NCBI GenBank assembly: GCA_028281265.1
Contig: JANQKE010000117.1
Coordinates: forward strand, 54,564-118,563
Source of the DNA: Alphaproteobacteria bacterium
Lineage (GTDB): Bacteria; Pseudomonadota; Alphaproteobacteria; DSM-16000; Inquilinaceae
Direction: 5' to 3'
Length of the DNA stretch: 64,000 nucleotides
The position numbers and the translations under genes are program-made. Of the stretch, positions 24,937-33,048 are shown in pieces (position 1 is the stretch's first letter; each line of letters begins with the position of its first letter). The notes under the pieces are model-generated. The model was not told where the DNA came from and ran no database searches. It was given only the letters and a program-made list of their open reading frames with translations.

Positions 24937-25967
24937 GCGGCGAGCCTTCGTTCCATGTGGGTACGCGCGGCCACCACCAACGCCAGCGCGTCTTCGACCA
25001 CGGCAACGCCGGCGCCCTTGCGGGGTGCGTTCTCGGACAGGTGCCGGCGCCACTGCCGCCCGCCCGGCCGGCCGTGGAAGACGCCCAAGATATGCCGGGT
25101 GATGGCGATCAGCGGCGTGCCGGCCCGGGTCTCCGCATCGATATAGGGCAGGAACCGGCGGACGATGTCGACCGGCTCGGCCACCGGGGCGGTCGGATCG
25201 AACAGCCTGCGGTCGGCTTCGGCCAGGATCATCGGCGTCCGGTAGGCGGCCCGGCCGATCATCACGCCGTCGACCGAACCGAGCTGGGCCTCGGCCTGGG
25301 CGAGCGTCCCGATGCCGCCGTTGAGCACGACGGCCAGGTCCGGCCGATCGGCCTTCAGCCTGTGCACCATCGGGTAGTCGAGCGGCGGGATGTCCCGGTT
25401 CTCCTTCGGGCTCAGCCCGTTGAGCCAGGCCTTGCGGGCATGGACGAGGAACGTGCCGCATCCCGCATCGGCCACCGTGTCGACGAACCGGCGGAACGGC
25501 CCGTACCCCTGCTGGTCGTCGATGCCGATCCGGCATTTGACGGTGACCGGCAGATCGGCGGCCCGCCGCATGGCGGCGACGCACGCCGCCACCGTCTCCG
25601 GCTCGGCCATCAGGCAGGCGCCGAACCGGCCGGACCGGACCCGGTCGCTGGGACAGCCGACATTGACGTTGACCTCGTCATAGCCCCAGGCCTGGGCGAA
25701 CGCGGCCGCCTGGGCCATGGCATCGGGGTCGGACCCGCCGACCTGCAGGGCGACCGGATGCTCGGCGGCATCGAAACGCAGCAGCCGATCCCGGTCGCCA
25801 TGGATCAGGGCGCCGGTGGTGATCATCTCGGTGTACAACCGGGCGTGGCGGGTGATCAGGCGCAGAAAGTACCGGTCATGCCGGTCCGTCCAGTCCATCA
25901 TCGGGGCCACGCTGAGCCGCACCGAACGCCTGATATCCGTTCCTGTTGTCTTTCTTTCGGTCTGCAA
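24933..25967 (-). CDS. dusA: tRNA-dihydrouridine(20/20a) synthase
   Basis: Flavoenzyme reducing uridines 20/20a in the tRNA D-loop. 344 residues: SVAPMMDWTDRHDRYFLRL, EMITTGALIHGDRDRLL, VNVGCPSDRVRSGRFGACLM with the catalytic Cys in GACLM, LVHARKAWLNGLSPKENRDIPPL, and NGGIGTLAQA with VMIGRAAY. The Leu-Ser-Pro-Lys-Glu-Asn-Arg block is DusA-specific. The start taken is a TTG at 25967 with GGAAG five bases upstream; an in-frame GTG at 25922 is an alternative. Co-transcribed with the oxidoreductase downstream. Confidence 0.92.
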   Translation of the reverse strand: MQTERKTTGTDIRRSVRLSVAPMMDWTDRHDRYFLRLITRHARLYTEMITTGALIHGDRDRLLRFDAAEHPVALQVGGSDPDAMAQAAAFAQAWGYDEVNVNVGCPSDRVRSGRFGACLMAEPETVAACVAAMRRAADLPVTVKCRIGIDDQQGYGPFRRFVDTVADAGCGTFLVHARKAWLNGLSPKENRDIPPLDYPMVHRLKADRPDLAVVLNGGIGTLAQAEAQLGSVDGVMIGRAAYRTPMILAEADRRLFDPTAPVAEPVDIVRRFLPYIDAETRAGTPLIAITRHILGVFHGRPGGRQWRRHLSENAPRKGAGVAVVEDALALVVAARTHMERRLAA

Positions 25968-26048
25968 GGCTCTTCCAGATGCTCTTCGTTGGCCCGTTTT
26001 TGCTTTTTTTGCCCGTTTCAGCGTGTTGGACTAACAAAGGTTGGCTCG

Positions 26049-26303
26049 ATGCCGCACATCATCGAAATCGAACGCAAGCGCAAGGGTGGATCGATTGCCT
26101 GTTTCGCACAGATCGACATCAAGCGGAATGGCCGTAGGCTACATTCCGAAGCGCGCATCTTCGATGCGCAAAGCCGCAATTGCGTCGAGATCATGTTCGG
26201 TCACTTGAAGGACTGGCGCAGGGCCGCCATCCGATACGACAGATACCCAAAGGTCTTCCTGTCCGCAATCGTTCTCGCCGCAACCGTCATATATTGGTTA
26301 TGA
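26049..26303 (+). pseudogene. IS5-family transposase C-terminal remnant
   Basis: An 84-codon frame whose last ~45 residues (from about 26163) read FDAQSRNCVEIMFGHLKDWR, then RAAIRYDRYPKVFLSAIV and LAATVIYWL. This is the typical C-terminal end of IS5-group (IS427-like) transposases, where IEIMFGRLKDWRR-ATRYDR is near-invariant. The upstream ~38 residues do not match the family and are probably unrelated sequence read in the same frame. The rest of the transposase and recognisable terminal repeats are missing. The remnant marks the left edge of the Ter block. Confidence 0.7.
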
Positions 26304-26343
26304 ATCCTGAGCCTGGGCTCCAGACTTCGGGAACGGAGCCGGC

Positions 26344-26372
26344 TTGATTTTCCGCATGTTGTCTACTTTATG
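26344..26372 (+). promoter_or_regulatory. Candidate promoter at the left end of the Ter locus
   Basis: TTGATT (26344-26349), 17-base spacer, TTTATG (26367-26372), inside a locally AT-rich stretch between the IS remnant and the DUF1523 gene. The spacing is ideal and the -35 good; the -10 is weak. It would drive the biosynthetic module. Confidence 0.35.
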
Positions 26373-26403
26373 GGAAAACAACTTCGATTATCCGGAGGCC
26401 TCC

Positions 26404-27108
26404 ATGAAGTGGCTTAAATATGCGCTGATCGCGGTCGTCGTCACCACCGCCGCCGCGATCCTGCACTACAACCTGCCCCAGGTCGACGTCGTGCGCATCG
26501 TCGGGACGGACGTCAAGCGCGTCGACACACCCCAGGCTGCCGGGGAGACGACCACCGACACCGGTATGCGCACGGCGGATGTCTACTTCATCCTCGCCGA
26601 AACCGAGGCGGGCCGCGTGCGCAACTACCGCAACGAGGACGCCTTCTTCTACGGCAAGTTCGACAGCTCGGACCTGCACACCCGGGCCCGCTCGATCAGC
26701 CAGAACGAAGAGAACACCGTCGCGATCCGGCACTATGGCTGGCGCATCCCGCTCTTCTCCATGTTCCCCAACGCGATCTCGGTGTGGGAAGTCGCGCCGG
26801 GCTATCGTCACTTCCCGCTCTTCAACATCATCTTCCTTGGGCTTCTTGCAGCCGGCATCGGCTACGCCGCATGGCGGATCCACAAGATCCGGCGGCATCT
26901 GAGCGCGCAACGCGCCGCCCGCGAAGCCGAACGTGCCGCGAAAGAGGCACGGCGGGAGCAGGAGCGGGCCGAGCGGGCCGCGGCCGCCGATGACGGCCAG
27001 GAGCGCGACAAGGCGCTCCAGGACTTCCTGGGCAGCGGCGGGGCGGGGTCCGGCGCAGGCGCCGGTGGTGGATCAGGCGCCCGTGGCGGGGCGAACAGCA
27101 GCGACTGA
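26404..27108 (+). CDS. DUF1523 family membrane protein
   Basis: 234-residue protein with one span at the N-terminus (ALIAVVVTTAAAILHYN), a domain with ADVYFILAETEAGRVRNYRNEDAFFYGKFDSSDL and AIRHYGWRIPLFSMFPNAIS (about residues 50-130), a second span (FNIIFLGLLAAGIGYAAW), then a Lys/Arg/Glu-rich helical segment and a Gly/Ser tail. DUF1523 is known mainly from alphaproteobacteria; function unknown. GGAGG lies six bases before the ATG. Its position at the head of the Ter biosynthetic genes suggests a membrane partner of that system (inference). Confidence 0.8.
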   Translation: MKWLKYALIAVVVTTAAAILHYNLPQVDVVRIVGTDVKRVDTPQAAGETTTDTGMRTADVYFILAETEAGRVRNYRNEDAFFYGKFDSSDLHTRARSISQNEENTVAIRHYGWRIPLFSMFPNAISVWEVAPGYRHFPLFNIIFLGLLAAGIGYAAWRIHKIRRHLSAQRAAREAERAAKEARREQERAERAAAADDGQERDKALQDFLGSGGAGSGAGAGGGSGARGGANSSD

Positions 27109-27143
27109 CCCCTGCCGACGCCCCAAGCAAGGAGACGGGCAGG

Positions 27144-28355
27144 ATGAAGGACGGCATGACCGGCCCGGCACGGCAAACCCATGCCCTGAGCACGGGCGTG
27201 CTGACGCTCACCATCCACGAGAGGGCGCAAGACGACCTTTTCCGGGTCGCTGAGCGCCGGAATCCGAAGCGGGCCTTCCTGTTCGTCTCCACGGTTCTCG
27301 GACGGCATATCCCGGTCGACCCGGTGCATCACCGCCTGGCCGTCGAAGCCCTCGCGGACCGAATTGTCCCGCATGTCGGAACAGGGCCGGTGTTCCTCAT
27401 GAGCTATGCCGAGACCGCGATCGGTCTTGGCCTGGCCGTGTTCGATGCGCTGGCCGGGCTCGTGGACGGCCGGCCGATGGGATACCTGCCCACCACCCGC
27501 TTCGAGCCGTCCGGCCTCACGCCGTGGTTGACGACGCGCGAAGACCACAGCCACGCGGTCGATCACATGGTCTTCCAGCCGGCCTTCGCGGACATGGCCT
27601 CGGAGCGAGACGCCACGCTCGTTCTCGTCGATGATGAGACCACGACCGGAAGAACGTTCTCGGGCCTGGCGGCGGGCCTGAAGACGGTCGGTGCGGACCC
27701 TGCGCGCATAGTACTCGTGACGCTGACCGACTGGTCCGACGGCGCCGTCGCACACGTGTTGCGCGGTGTCTTTCCGAAGGCCCGCGTCAGGGCCGTGTCG
27801 CTCCTGTCGGGGACCTACGCCTGGTCTTCCGCCGAGGGCACGACGCCACGCGCCCTGCCATCCGGCCGCGCGGCTGAATGCCCGGCCTGGACGCCGGCCG
27901 CGCATGCACCGTTCAGCGTGCCGCGAACGGGGATCGATGCCGCGGCGCATCGCGGAGAGCGGGCCGCCTGGCAGTCCTTCGTCAATCGCGGACTGCTCGG
28001 CGCGCTCGCCGAGGATGCATGCGTGCTCGTCATCGGCACCGGCGAGCATGTCTGGCATCCGTTCCTGGCAGCCGAGCGCATCGCCGCGACCGGACGCAAG
28101 ACGCGTTTCATCGCGACGACACGGTCGCCGGTGGCGCGTGGCCCGGTCGTGCCCCACCAGATGTCATTCCCCGATCACTACGGGTTGGGCCTGCCGATGT
28201 ATCTCAACAATGTCCGGCCCGAGGCTTGGGACGAGATCCTGGTGTTCACCGAAACCGGGTTCGAGGGCATATCGGACACGCTGCGCACCGCGCTCGGCAA
28301 GGGTTACGTCATCACCCCCGACGCCATCCGGACAATGGCGGGAGATCTGCTGTGA
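27144..28355 (+). CDS. Ter-associated phosphoribosyltransferase with TRSP domain
   Basis: 403 residues. The N-terminal half is a phosphoribosyltransferase fold with the PRPP loop LVLVDDETTTGRTFSGL (Asp163-Asp164). The C-terminal part (about 280-400: CVLVIGTGEHVWHPFLAAERIA, VPHQMSFPDHYGLGLPMYLNNV) matches the TRSP domain. This two-domain protein is part of the biosynthetic module described by Anantharaman and colleagues (2012) for Ter systems, proposed to make a nucleoside-like compound. GGAG upstream; the stop overlaps the HAD gene start (GTGA). Confidence 0.85.
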   Translation: MKDGMTGPARQTHALSTGVLTLTIHERAQDDLFRVAERRNPKRAFLFVSTVLGRHIPVDPVHHRLAVEALADRIVPHVGTGPVFLMSYAETAIGLGLAVFDALAGLVDGRPMGYLPTTRFEPSGLTPWLTTREDHSHAVDHMVFQPAFADMASERDATLVLVDDETTTGRTFSGLAAGLKTVGADPARIVLVTLTDWSDGAVAHVLRGVFPKARVRAVSLLSGTYAWSSAEGTTPRALPSGRAAECPAWTPAAHAPFSVPRTGIDAAAHRGERAAWQSFVNRGLLGALAEDACVLVIGTGEHVWHPFLAAERIAATGRKTRFIATTRSPVARGPVVPHQMSFPDHYGLGLPMYLNNVRPEAWDEILVFTETGFEGISDTLRTALGKGYVITPDAIRTMAGDLL

Positions 28356-29086
28356 GTGGCGTCGACATTCGTCCCATCCTCTACACCGATCTCGACGACA
28401 CGCTGTTCCAGACGGCGCGCAAGATGTCCGAGCCGGTAAGCGAAACCCGACTGGCCGCGATCGCGACGAACGGGCATCATTCCTACATGACCGAGACGCA
28501 GGAGCGAATGACGCGTTGGCTTCTGGAGACCATGCGGGTGATCCCGGTCACCGCGCGCTCGACGGAGGCGCTCGCCCGGTGTCGAATTCCGTTCCAAGGC
28601 TGGAAGATCGCCGCCAATGGCGGCGTGATCCTCTCCCCGGAGGGGACGCGCGATCCGAACTGGAGCGCTCATGTTTCCACGCTTTCGGCCAAGGCCCGGG
28701 TCAGGCTGGAAGCCCTCGAAACGGCCGTACATTCCAACAACCGCGAACGCCGCCTACGGCACTGGATCGTCGTGGAAGACGGGTTGCCGATCTACTTCTG
28801 CGTGAAGTCCAACGGTGACGAAGCCTGGCTCGACGCGATCGAGGAGCCACTGCGCAACGTTGCCGGTGACGCCTTTCAGTGCCACCGCAACGGCAACAAT
28901 CTCAGCTTCACGCCGCATGGCATCTCGAAGCTGCAGGCGGTGCTGCATCTCGATGAGCGCCTCAGGGGCGAGGCGTTGCGCTTCGGCATGGGGGACAGTC
29001 TCACCGATCTGCCCTTCATGGCCGCCTGCACCATGATGATGATCCCGCCGGGGTCGCAGATCGATACCGCGATCGGAAGGACCTGA
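28352..29086 (+). CDS. HAD family phosphatase of the Ter biosynthetic module
   Basis: 244-residue Cof-like HAD hydrolase. Nucleophile motif YTDLDDTLF (Asp13, Asp15), motif II IPVTARSTEAL, WKIAANGGVIL typical of C2-cap Cof/SPP-like enzymes, Lys in ISKLQAVLHL, and motif IV FGMGDSLTDLPFM. Starts at GTG 28352, overlapping the upstream stop as GTGA, with GGAG 7 bp before. It probably removes phosphate from the intermediate made by the adjacent phosphoribosyltransferases (inference). Confidence 0.88.
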   Translation: MSGVDIRPILYTDLDDTLFQTARKMSEPVSETRLAAIATNGHHSYMTETQERMTRWLLETMRVIPVTARSTEALARCRIPFQGWKIAANGGVILSPEGTRDPNWSAHVSTLSAKARVRLEALETAVHSNNRERRLRHWIVVEDGLPIYFCVKSNGDEAWLDAIEEPLRNVAGDAFQCHRNGNNLSFTPHGISKLQAVLHLDERLRGEALRFGMGDSLTDLPFMAACTMMMIPPGSQIDTAIGRT

Positions 29087-29089
29087 TCC

Positions 29090-30190
29090 ATGCTCGACGT
29101 TCCGAGCACCATCCGGCACAGCTACGCACCCGACGATGTCACCCTGCTGCTGAAACCGCTGTCCATCCAACCGACGGACGTGGCCGAAAAGGAACGTCTG
29201 ATCCAGTCGGGACAGGCGCATTACTCCGAGTTGATCTCCGAGGAACGGCGCCCCGACGCGCGTTACATGGAGATCTACGAAGATGCGCTTGAGCGCCATG
29301 GCGCCCGTATCGCCGGCGACATTGCCCGCATCGCGCTCGGGATCACCGCCCAGATGGCCGCGGGCCGCCTCGCCTGCCGGATCAGCCTCTGCTCGCTGGT
29401 GCGTGCCGGCCTGCCCTACGGCGTCCTGCTGCGCCGGGCCTTGGCGCGTCTCGGCGTGGACGTGGCCCATTACGGCGTGTCGATCATCCGCGATCGCGGG
29501 CTCGACAGCGTGGCCATGGCCCATGTCCGGGCGGACCGGCCCGACGCGGACATCCTCTTCGTCGACGGCTGGACCGGCAAGGGCGCGATCGCGGGCGAAC
29601 TGCACAAGGCCTGGACCGCGCTGTCGGGACATGCGCCGCGTCTCGTCCTGCTTGCCGACCCTTCGGGCCATGCCTGGATGTCCGGCTCTCACGAGGACTG
29701 GCTCATTCCGTCGGGCATTCTCGGCGCGAATGTGAGCGGCCTGATCAGCCGGTCCATCCTGAAATACGATGTGCTCGGCCCCGGGGATTTCCACGGTGCT
29801 ATGCGCGTGGATCATCTCGCGGACATCGATCGTTCGCGCGATTTCGTCGATCGCGTCACGGCGCATCTCGACGCGGCCTTGCAGGCCGGTACGCCGGCAC
29901 CGGCCGCGGCGGCAGACTGCGCAGCGCTGCGCACCCGGGCCGCGGTCTGCGTGGGCGCGATCGCCGATCGTCATGGCGTGGACAATCTCAACAGGATCAA
30001 GCCGGGCATCGCGGAAGCCACCCGCGCGGTGCTGCGGCGTCGCCCGCGCAAGGTCTTCCTGCGCGACGCGCACGATCCGGACCTCGCAGCACTGGTGCAT
30101 CTGTGCACGCAAGACGGCATCGATACGGAGGTCGACGCGGCCGTGACCGGTCCTTACCGGGCGATCACCCTGATCGAGACCGTGTCGTGA
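29090..30190 (+). CDS. StiP-like / phosphoribosyltransferase-PELOTA protein of the Ter module
   Basis: 366 residues. The N-terminal region contains YSELISEERRPDARYMEIY, LVRAGLPYGVLLRRAL and HYGVSIIRDRGLD. A PRPP-loop-like ILFVDGWTGKGAIAGEL follows around Asp159. The ~80-residue C-terminus (NLNRIKPGIAEATRAVLRRR to ITLIETV) corresponds to the PELOTA RNA-binding domain in this family. Databases often label it cysteine protease StiP; the Ter-context analysis instead treats it as a second phosphoribosyltransferase. Which activity is real is unsettled. It overlaps the lyase gene by one base. Confidence 0.83.
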   Translation: MLDVPSTIRHSYAPDDVTLLLKPLSIQPTDVAEKERLIQSGQAHYSELISEERRPDARYMEIYEDALERHGARIAGDIARIALGITAQMAAGRLACRISLCSLVRAGLPYGVLLRRALARLGVDVAHYGVSIIRDRGLDSVAMAHVRADRPDADILFVDGWTGKGAIAGELHKAWTALSGHAPRLVLLADPSGHAWMSGSHEDWLIPSGILGANVSGLISRSILKYDVLGPGDFHGAMRVDHLADIDRSRDFVDRVTAHLDAALQAGTPAPAAAADCAALRTRAAVCVGAIADRHGVDNLNRIKPGIAEATRAVLRRRPRKVFLRDAHDPDLAALVHLCTQDGIDTEVDAAVTGPYRAITLIETVS

Positions 30191-31116
30191 TGAGCCGGTT
30201 CGACGCGTATTCCCTGGGTGCCACGCTTTACATGCCGGTTCTGCATCCCAAGGTCGCCGATATCCTGCACGGGCGTGTTTCACCGCCCTCGGCCTCGATC
30301 GTGCTGTGCCTTGAAGACGCGCTTGCCGAAGCGGAGGTCGCCGATGGTCTGAGCCGCCTCGATCGTCTGATTCGGACCCTGCCCGAGACGCTTCCGGTCC
30401 AGGCGTTCCTGCGTCCGCGCAACCGCGCGATGGCCCGCGACCTCTGCGCCCAGGCTGCGGGGACCGCGATCGACGGGATCGTGGCCCCGAAGGTCCTTCC
30501 CGACACGCTGCCCGACTGGCTCGACATGGCGCGCGAGGCCGATCTGTCGGTGATGCCGACGCTCGAGAGCGCGACATTCTTCGATCCCGCACAGATCGTA
30601 GCGATCCGTGACGTGCTCGACGCGCATCGTGACGATGCCGGGCGCGTCGCGGCCATCCGATTGGGCGGCAACGATCTCCTCTCCGCCATGGGACTGCGGC
30701 GCGAACGGGGCATGACGTCCTGGGAGGGACCGCTCGCCTGGGTCCTGTCGATGGCCTCCTCGATCCTGACATCGGCCGGTCACCCGGTAGCCGCCCCGGT
30801 CTTCGACATCATCGACGATCTCGACACGCTCGGACGAGAGGTCGAGCGCGATGTCGCGGCCGGCTTCGTGTCCAAGACGATCATCCACCCCGCGCAGGCC
30901 CGCCTCGTCGAAGACGCGTTTCGCGTCTCCCAGGCCGATCTCGATCAGGCGACGGCGATCCTCGATGGCCTGGCGCACGCCGTCTTCCAGTTCGGGGGCG
31001 TGATGTGCGAGCCTGCGACGCATGCCGCATGGGCCGAACGCATTGTGGCGCGCGCCGCGATTTTCGGTATGTTCGAAGAAGATCTGGCTCGAGATGACGA
31101 GCCCGCATTCGGATGA
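30190..31116 (+). CDS. HpcH/HpaI aldolase / citrate-lyase-like (CitE) protein
   Basis: 308-residue TIM-barrel C-C bond lyase. Starts MSRFDAYSLGATLYMPVLHP. Metal and substrate blocks: IVLCLEDALAE (acidic Glu-Asp), VQAFLRPRNRAM (Arg), MPTLESATFF (Glu) and AAIRLGGNDLLSAMGLRR, with KTIIHPAQ near the end. In Ter loci a member of this fold belongs to the predicted nucleoside-like metabolite pathway. Both ends overlap neighbours (TGATG and ATGA), so it is firmly within the operon. Confidence 0.87.
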   Translation: MSRFDAYSLGATLYMPVLHPKVADILHGRVSPPSASIVLCLEDALAEAEVADGLSRLDRLIRTLPETLPVQAFLRPRNRAMARDLCAQAAGTAIDGIVAPKVLPDTLPDWLDMAREADLSVMPTLESATFFDPAQIVAIRDVLDAHRDDAGRVAAIRLGGNDLLSAMGLRRERGMTSWEGPLAWVLSMASSILTSAGHPVAAPVFDIIDDLDTLGREVERDVAAGFVSKTIIHPAQARLVEDAFRVSQADLDQATAILDGLAHAVFQFGGVMCEPATHAAWAERIVARAAIFGMFEEDLARDDEPAFG

Positions 31117-31817
31117 CCCACGACCCGTCCCTCTGGCAACGGATCCTGACCCGCGTCGAGACGCTGCGGCGCGCGGCTTTCGACCCGAGGCCGCCGACCG
31201 ACACCGTCGCCTTCTCGATCGCGTTCATCGCGCTTTCGGCCAAGATCGCCAAGGCCGATGGCCTTGTAACGCGCGACGAAATCACGATGTTCCGGAGAAT
31301 CTTCGACATCCCGTCAAATGAAGAGGCGAATGCGGCGAAGGTCTACAATCTCTGCCGGCAGGAAACGACCGGCTTCGAGGACTACGCCCGGAAGATGGCC
31401 CGGGTTGTCCAAAACGACCCGAATGGACGGGAGATTCTCTGCGATGTTCTCGATGGCCTTTTTCACATTGCGATGGCCGACGGTGAATACCATCCCAAAG
31501 AAGACGCCTACCTGCACGAGGTGACCCGGATCTTCGACGTCGGCGAGGCGGTCTACGAAGATCTGAAGGCCCGGCACGTGCCCGACCACCGCGACCCCTA
31601 CAGGATTCTCGGGGTCGCGCGGGACGCGGACTGGGAGACCATCCGCGCCGCCCGGATGGCGTTCCTGCGGGACAACCATCCCGACAAGCTGCAGGCGCGC
31701 GGGTTGCCCGAGGAGATGATCGAGTTGGCCAATGCCCGCCTTGCGGACGTCAATGCCGCATTCGAGGACATCCGGGCCGATCGGGCCGTCTCGCCCGATA
31801 GTCACGCAAGGCCGTAA
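31113..31817 (+). CDS. TerB-DnaJ fusion protein
   Basis: 234 residues. The TerB-like tellurite-resistance domain (about 35-150) has the two acidic repeats KIAKADGLVTRDE and IAMADGEYHPKEDAY. A C-terminal J-domain (about 165-230) starts DPYRILGVARDADWETIRAARM and contains HPD at 189-191, required to stimulate DnaK. The layout is like a DjlA protein without its membrane anchor. It could link the Ter complex to Hsp70 (inference). ATGA overlap with the lyase gene; 94 bp before the first terD. Confidence 0.88.
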   Translation: MTHDPSLWQRILTRVETLRRAAFDPRPPTDTVAFSIAFIALSAKIAKADGLVTRDEITMFRRIFDIPSNEEANAAKVYNLCRQETTGFEDYARKMARVVQNDPNGREILCDVLDGLFHIAMADGEYHPKEDAYLHEVTRIFDVGEAVYEDLKARHVPDHRDPYRILGVARDADWETIRAARMAFLRDNHPDKLQARGLPEEMIELANARLADVNAAFEDIRADRAVSPDSHARP

Positions 31818-31911
31818 TTCACTTCCGCAAGTCCGGTTGCACGCGCGGGTCGACCCTATATGTGCAGTCGGAATCTGCTGTCACATCCTGAAATGGAAGG
31901 AGAAACACGCA

Positions 31912-32511
31912 ATGGCCATTTCGCTCAGCAAGGGTCAGACGATCAACCTGTCGAAAGACAGCGGATCGGGCCTGACCAAGGTCTTCATGGGCCTGGGCTG
32001 GGACCCGGTCGAACAGAAGAAGGGCGGCTTTCTCAGCAGCATCTTCGGCGGCGGCGGCAGCGGCGGTGACATCGACCTCGATGCGAGCGTCATCATGCTC
32101 GACGCCGGCAAGCAGGTCATCGACACCGTGTCCTTCGCCCAACTGACCTCCAAAGACGGCTCCATCAAGCATGGCGGGGACAACCTCACCGGCCAGGGCG
32201 ATGGCGATGACGAGGTCATCTACGTCGATCTCACCAGGCTGCCGGGCACCGCATCGCATCTCGTCTTCACCGTGAACAGCTTCCGCGGCCAGACCTTCAA
32301 CGACGTGAAGAACGCCTTCGCCCGGCTGGTGGACGACACCAACCACAAGGAGCTGTGCCGTTACACGCTGACCGAGCAGGGCGCGCATACCGGCGTCGTC
32401 ATGGCCTCGATGAGCAAGGGCGGTGACGGCTGGCACATGACCGCCCACGGCAAACCTTGTCAGGGCCGCACCGTCGCGGATATCGCCCGCGACGCCGTCA
32501 GCGTCCTCTGA
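31912..32511 (+). CDS. TerD family calcium-binding stress protein (paralogue 1)
   Basis: 199-residue TerD-domain protein starting [15 protein letters not shown]. Ca2+-binding acidic motifs are visible: DIDLDASVIML and GDNLTGQGDGDDEVIYVDL. A Gly-rich insertion (FLSSIFGGGGSGG, residues ~41-53) precedes the first motif; it is absent from the other two TerD copies here. GGAAGGAG lies 8-15 bases upstream. Together with TerB and TerA it should form the cytoplasmic Ter complex near the membrane. Confidence 0.93.
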   Translation: MAISLSKGQTINLSKDSGSGLTKVFMGLGWDPVEQKKGGFLSSIFGGGGSGGDIDLDASVIMLDAGKQVIDTVSFAQLTSKDGSIKHGGDNLTGQGDGDDEVIYVDLTRLPGTASHLVFTVNSFRGQTFNDVKNAFARLVDDTNHKELCRYTLTEQGAHTGVVMASMSKGGDGWHMTAHGKPCQGRTVADIARDAVSVL

Positions 32512-32540
32512 CCCGCGGAGAACCACAGGAGTACACGACA

Positions 32541-32993
32541 ATGCCGATGAACTGGCTTCGTGAGAACGTCACCAAGGCACGCGCCAATCTGGCCGCCGAG
32601 ATGTCCAAGTTCCAGAACCGCGCCTTCATGGAAGCCGTGGTGTCCGGCTGCGCGCTCGTCGCCGCTGCCGACGGGACGATCGACTCGTCGGAAAAGCAGA
32701 AGATGACGCAGTTCCTCGAACGCTCGGATGAGTTGAAGCATTTCGACATCCGCCAGGTGATCGAGGTCTTCAACAAGGCTGCCGGCGATTTCGATTTCGA
32801 TCACGCGATCGGCAAGGCCAACGCGCTCAAGACCATCGGCAAGATCCGCGGCAAGGACGACCAGGCGCGCCTGCTGGTGCGGGTCGTCTGCGCCATCGGC
32901 GCGGCCGACGGGGATTTCGATGCCGACGAGAAGGCCATGGTGCGTGAGATCGCCAAGGATCTCGGGCTCGATCCGTCCGAGTTCGACCTCTGA
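32541..32993 (+). CDS. terB: TerB tellurite-resistance protein
   Basis: 150-residue helical protein. Start MPMNWLRENVTKARANLAAE, then ALVAAADGTIDSSEKQKM and CAIGAADGDFDADEKAMV, the two acidic metal-binding repeats characteristic of TerB. Length matches canonical TerB. AGGAG lies 11-15 bases before the ATG, and it is 29 bp downstream of the TerD gene. Confidence 0.93.
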   Translation: MPMNWLRENVTKARANLAAEMSKFQNRAFMEAVVSGCALVAAADGTIDSSEKQKMTQFLERSDELKHFDIRQVIEVFNKAAGDFDFDHAIGKANALKTIGKIRGKDDQARLLVRVVCAIGAADGDFDADEKAMVREIAKDLGLDPSEFDL

Positions 32994-33048
32994 TCTCATC
33001 GGGTCGGCGGACGCACCGCCGGCCCCTCCATGTCCATAGGGGAACGGC

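Noticed and set aside
29090..30190. Plain cysteine protease
   Set aside because: The StiP label exists, but the PRPP-like loop, PELOTA C-terminus and Ter context make a protease-only role doubtful; kept as ambiguous rather than asserted.
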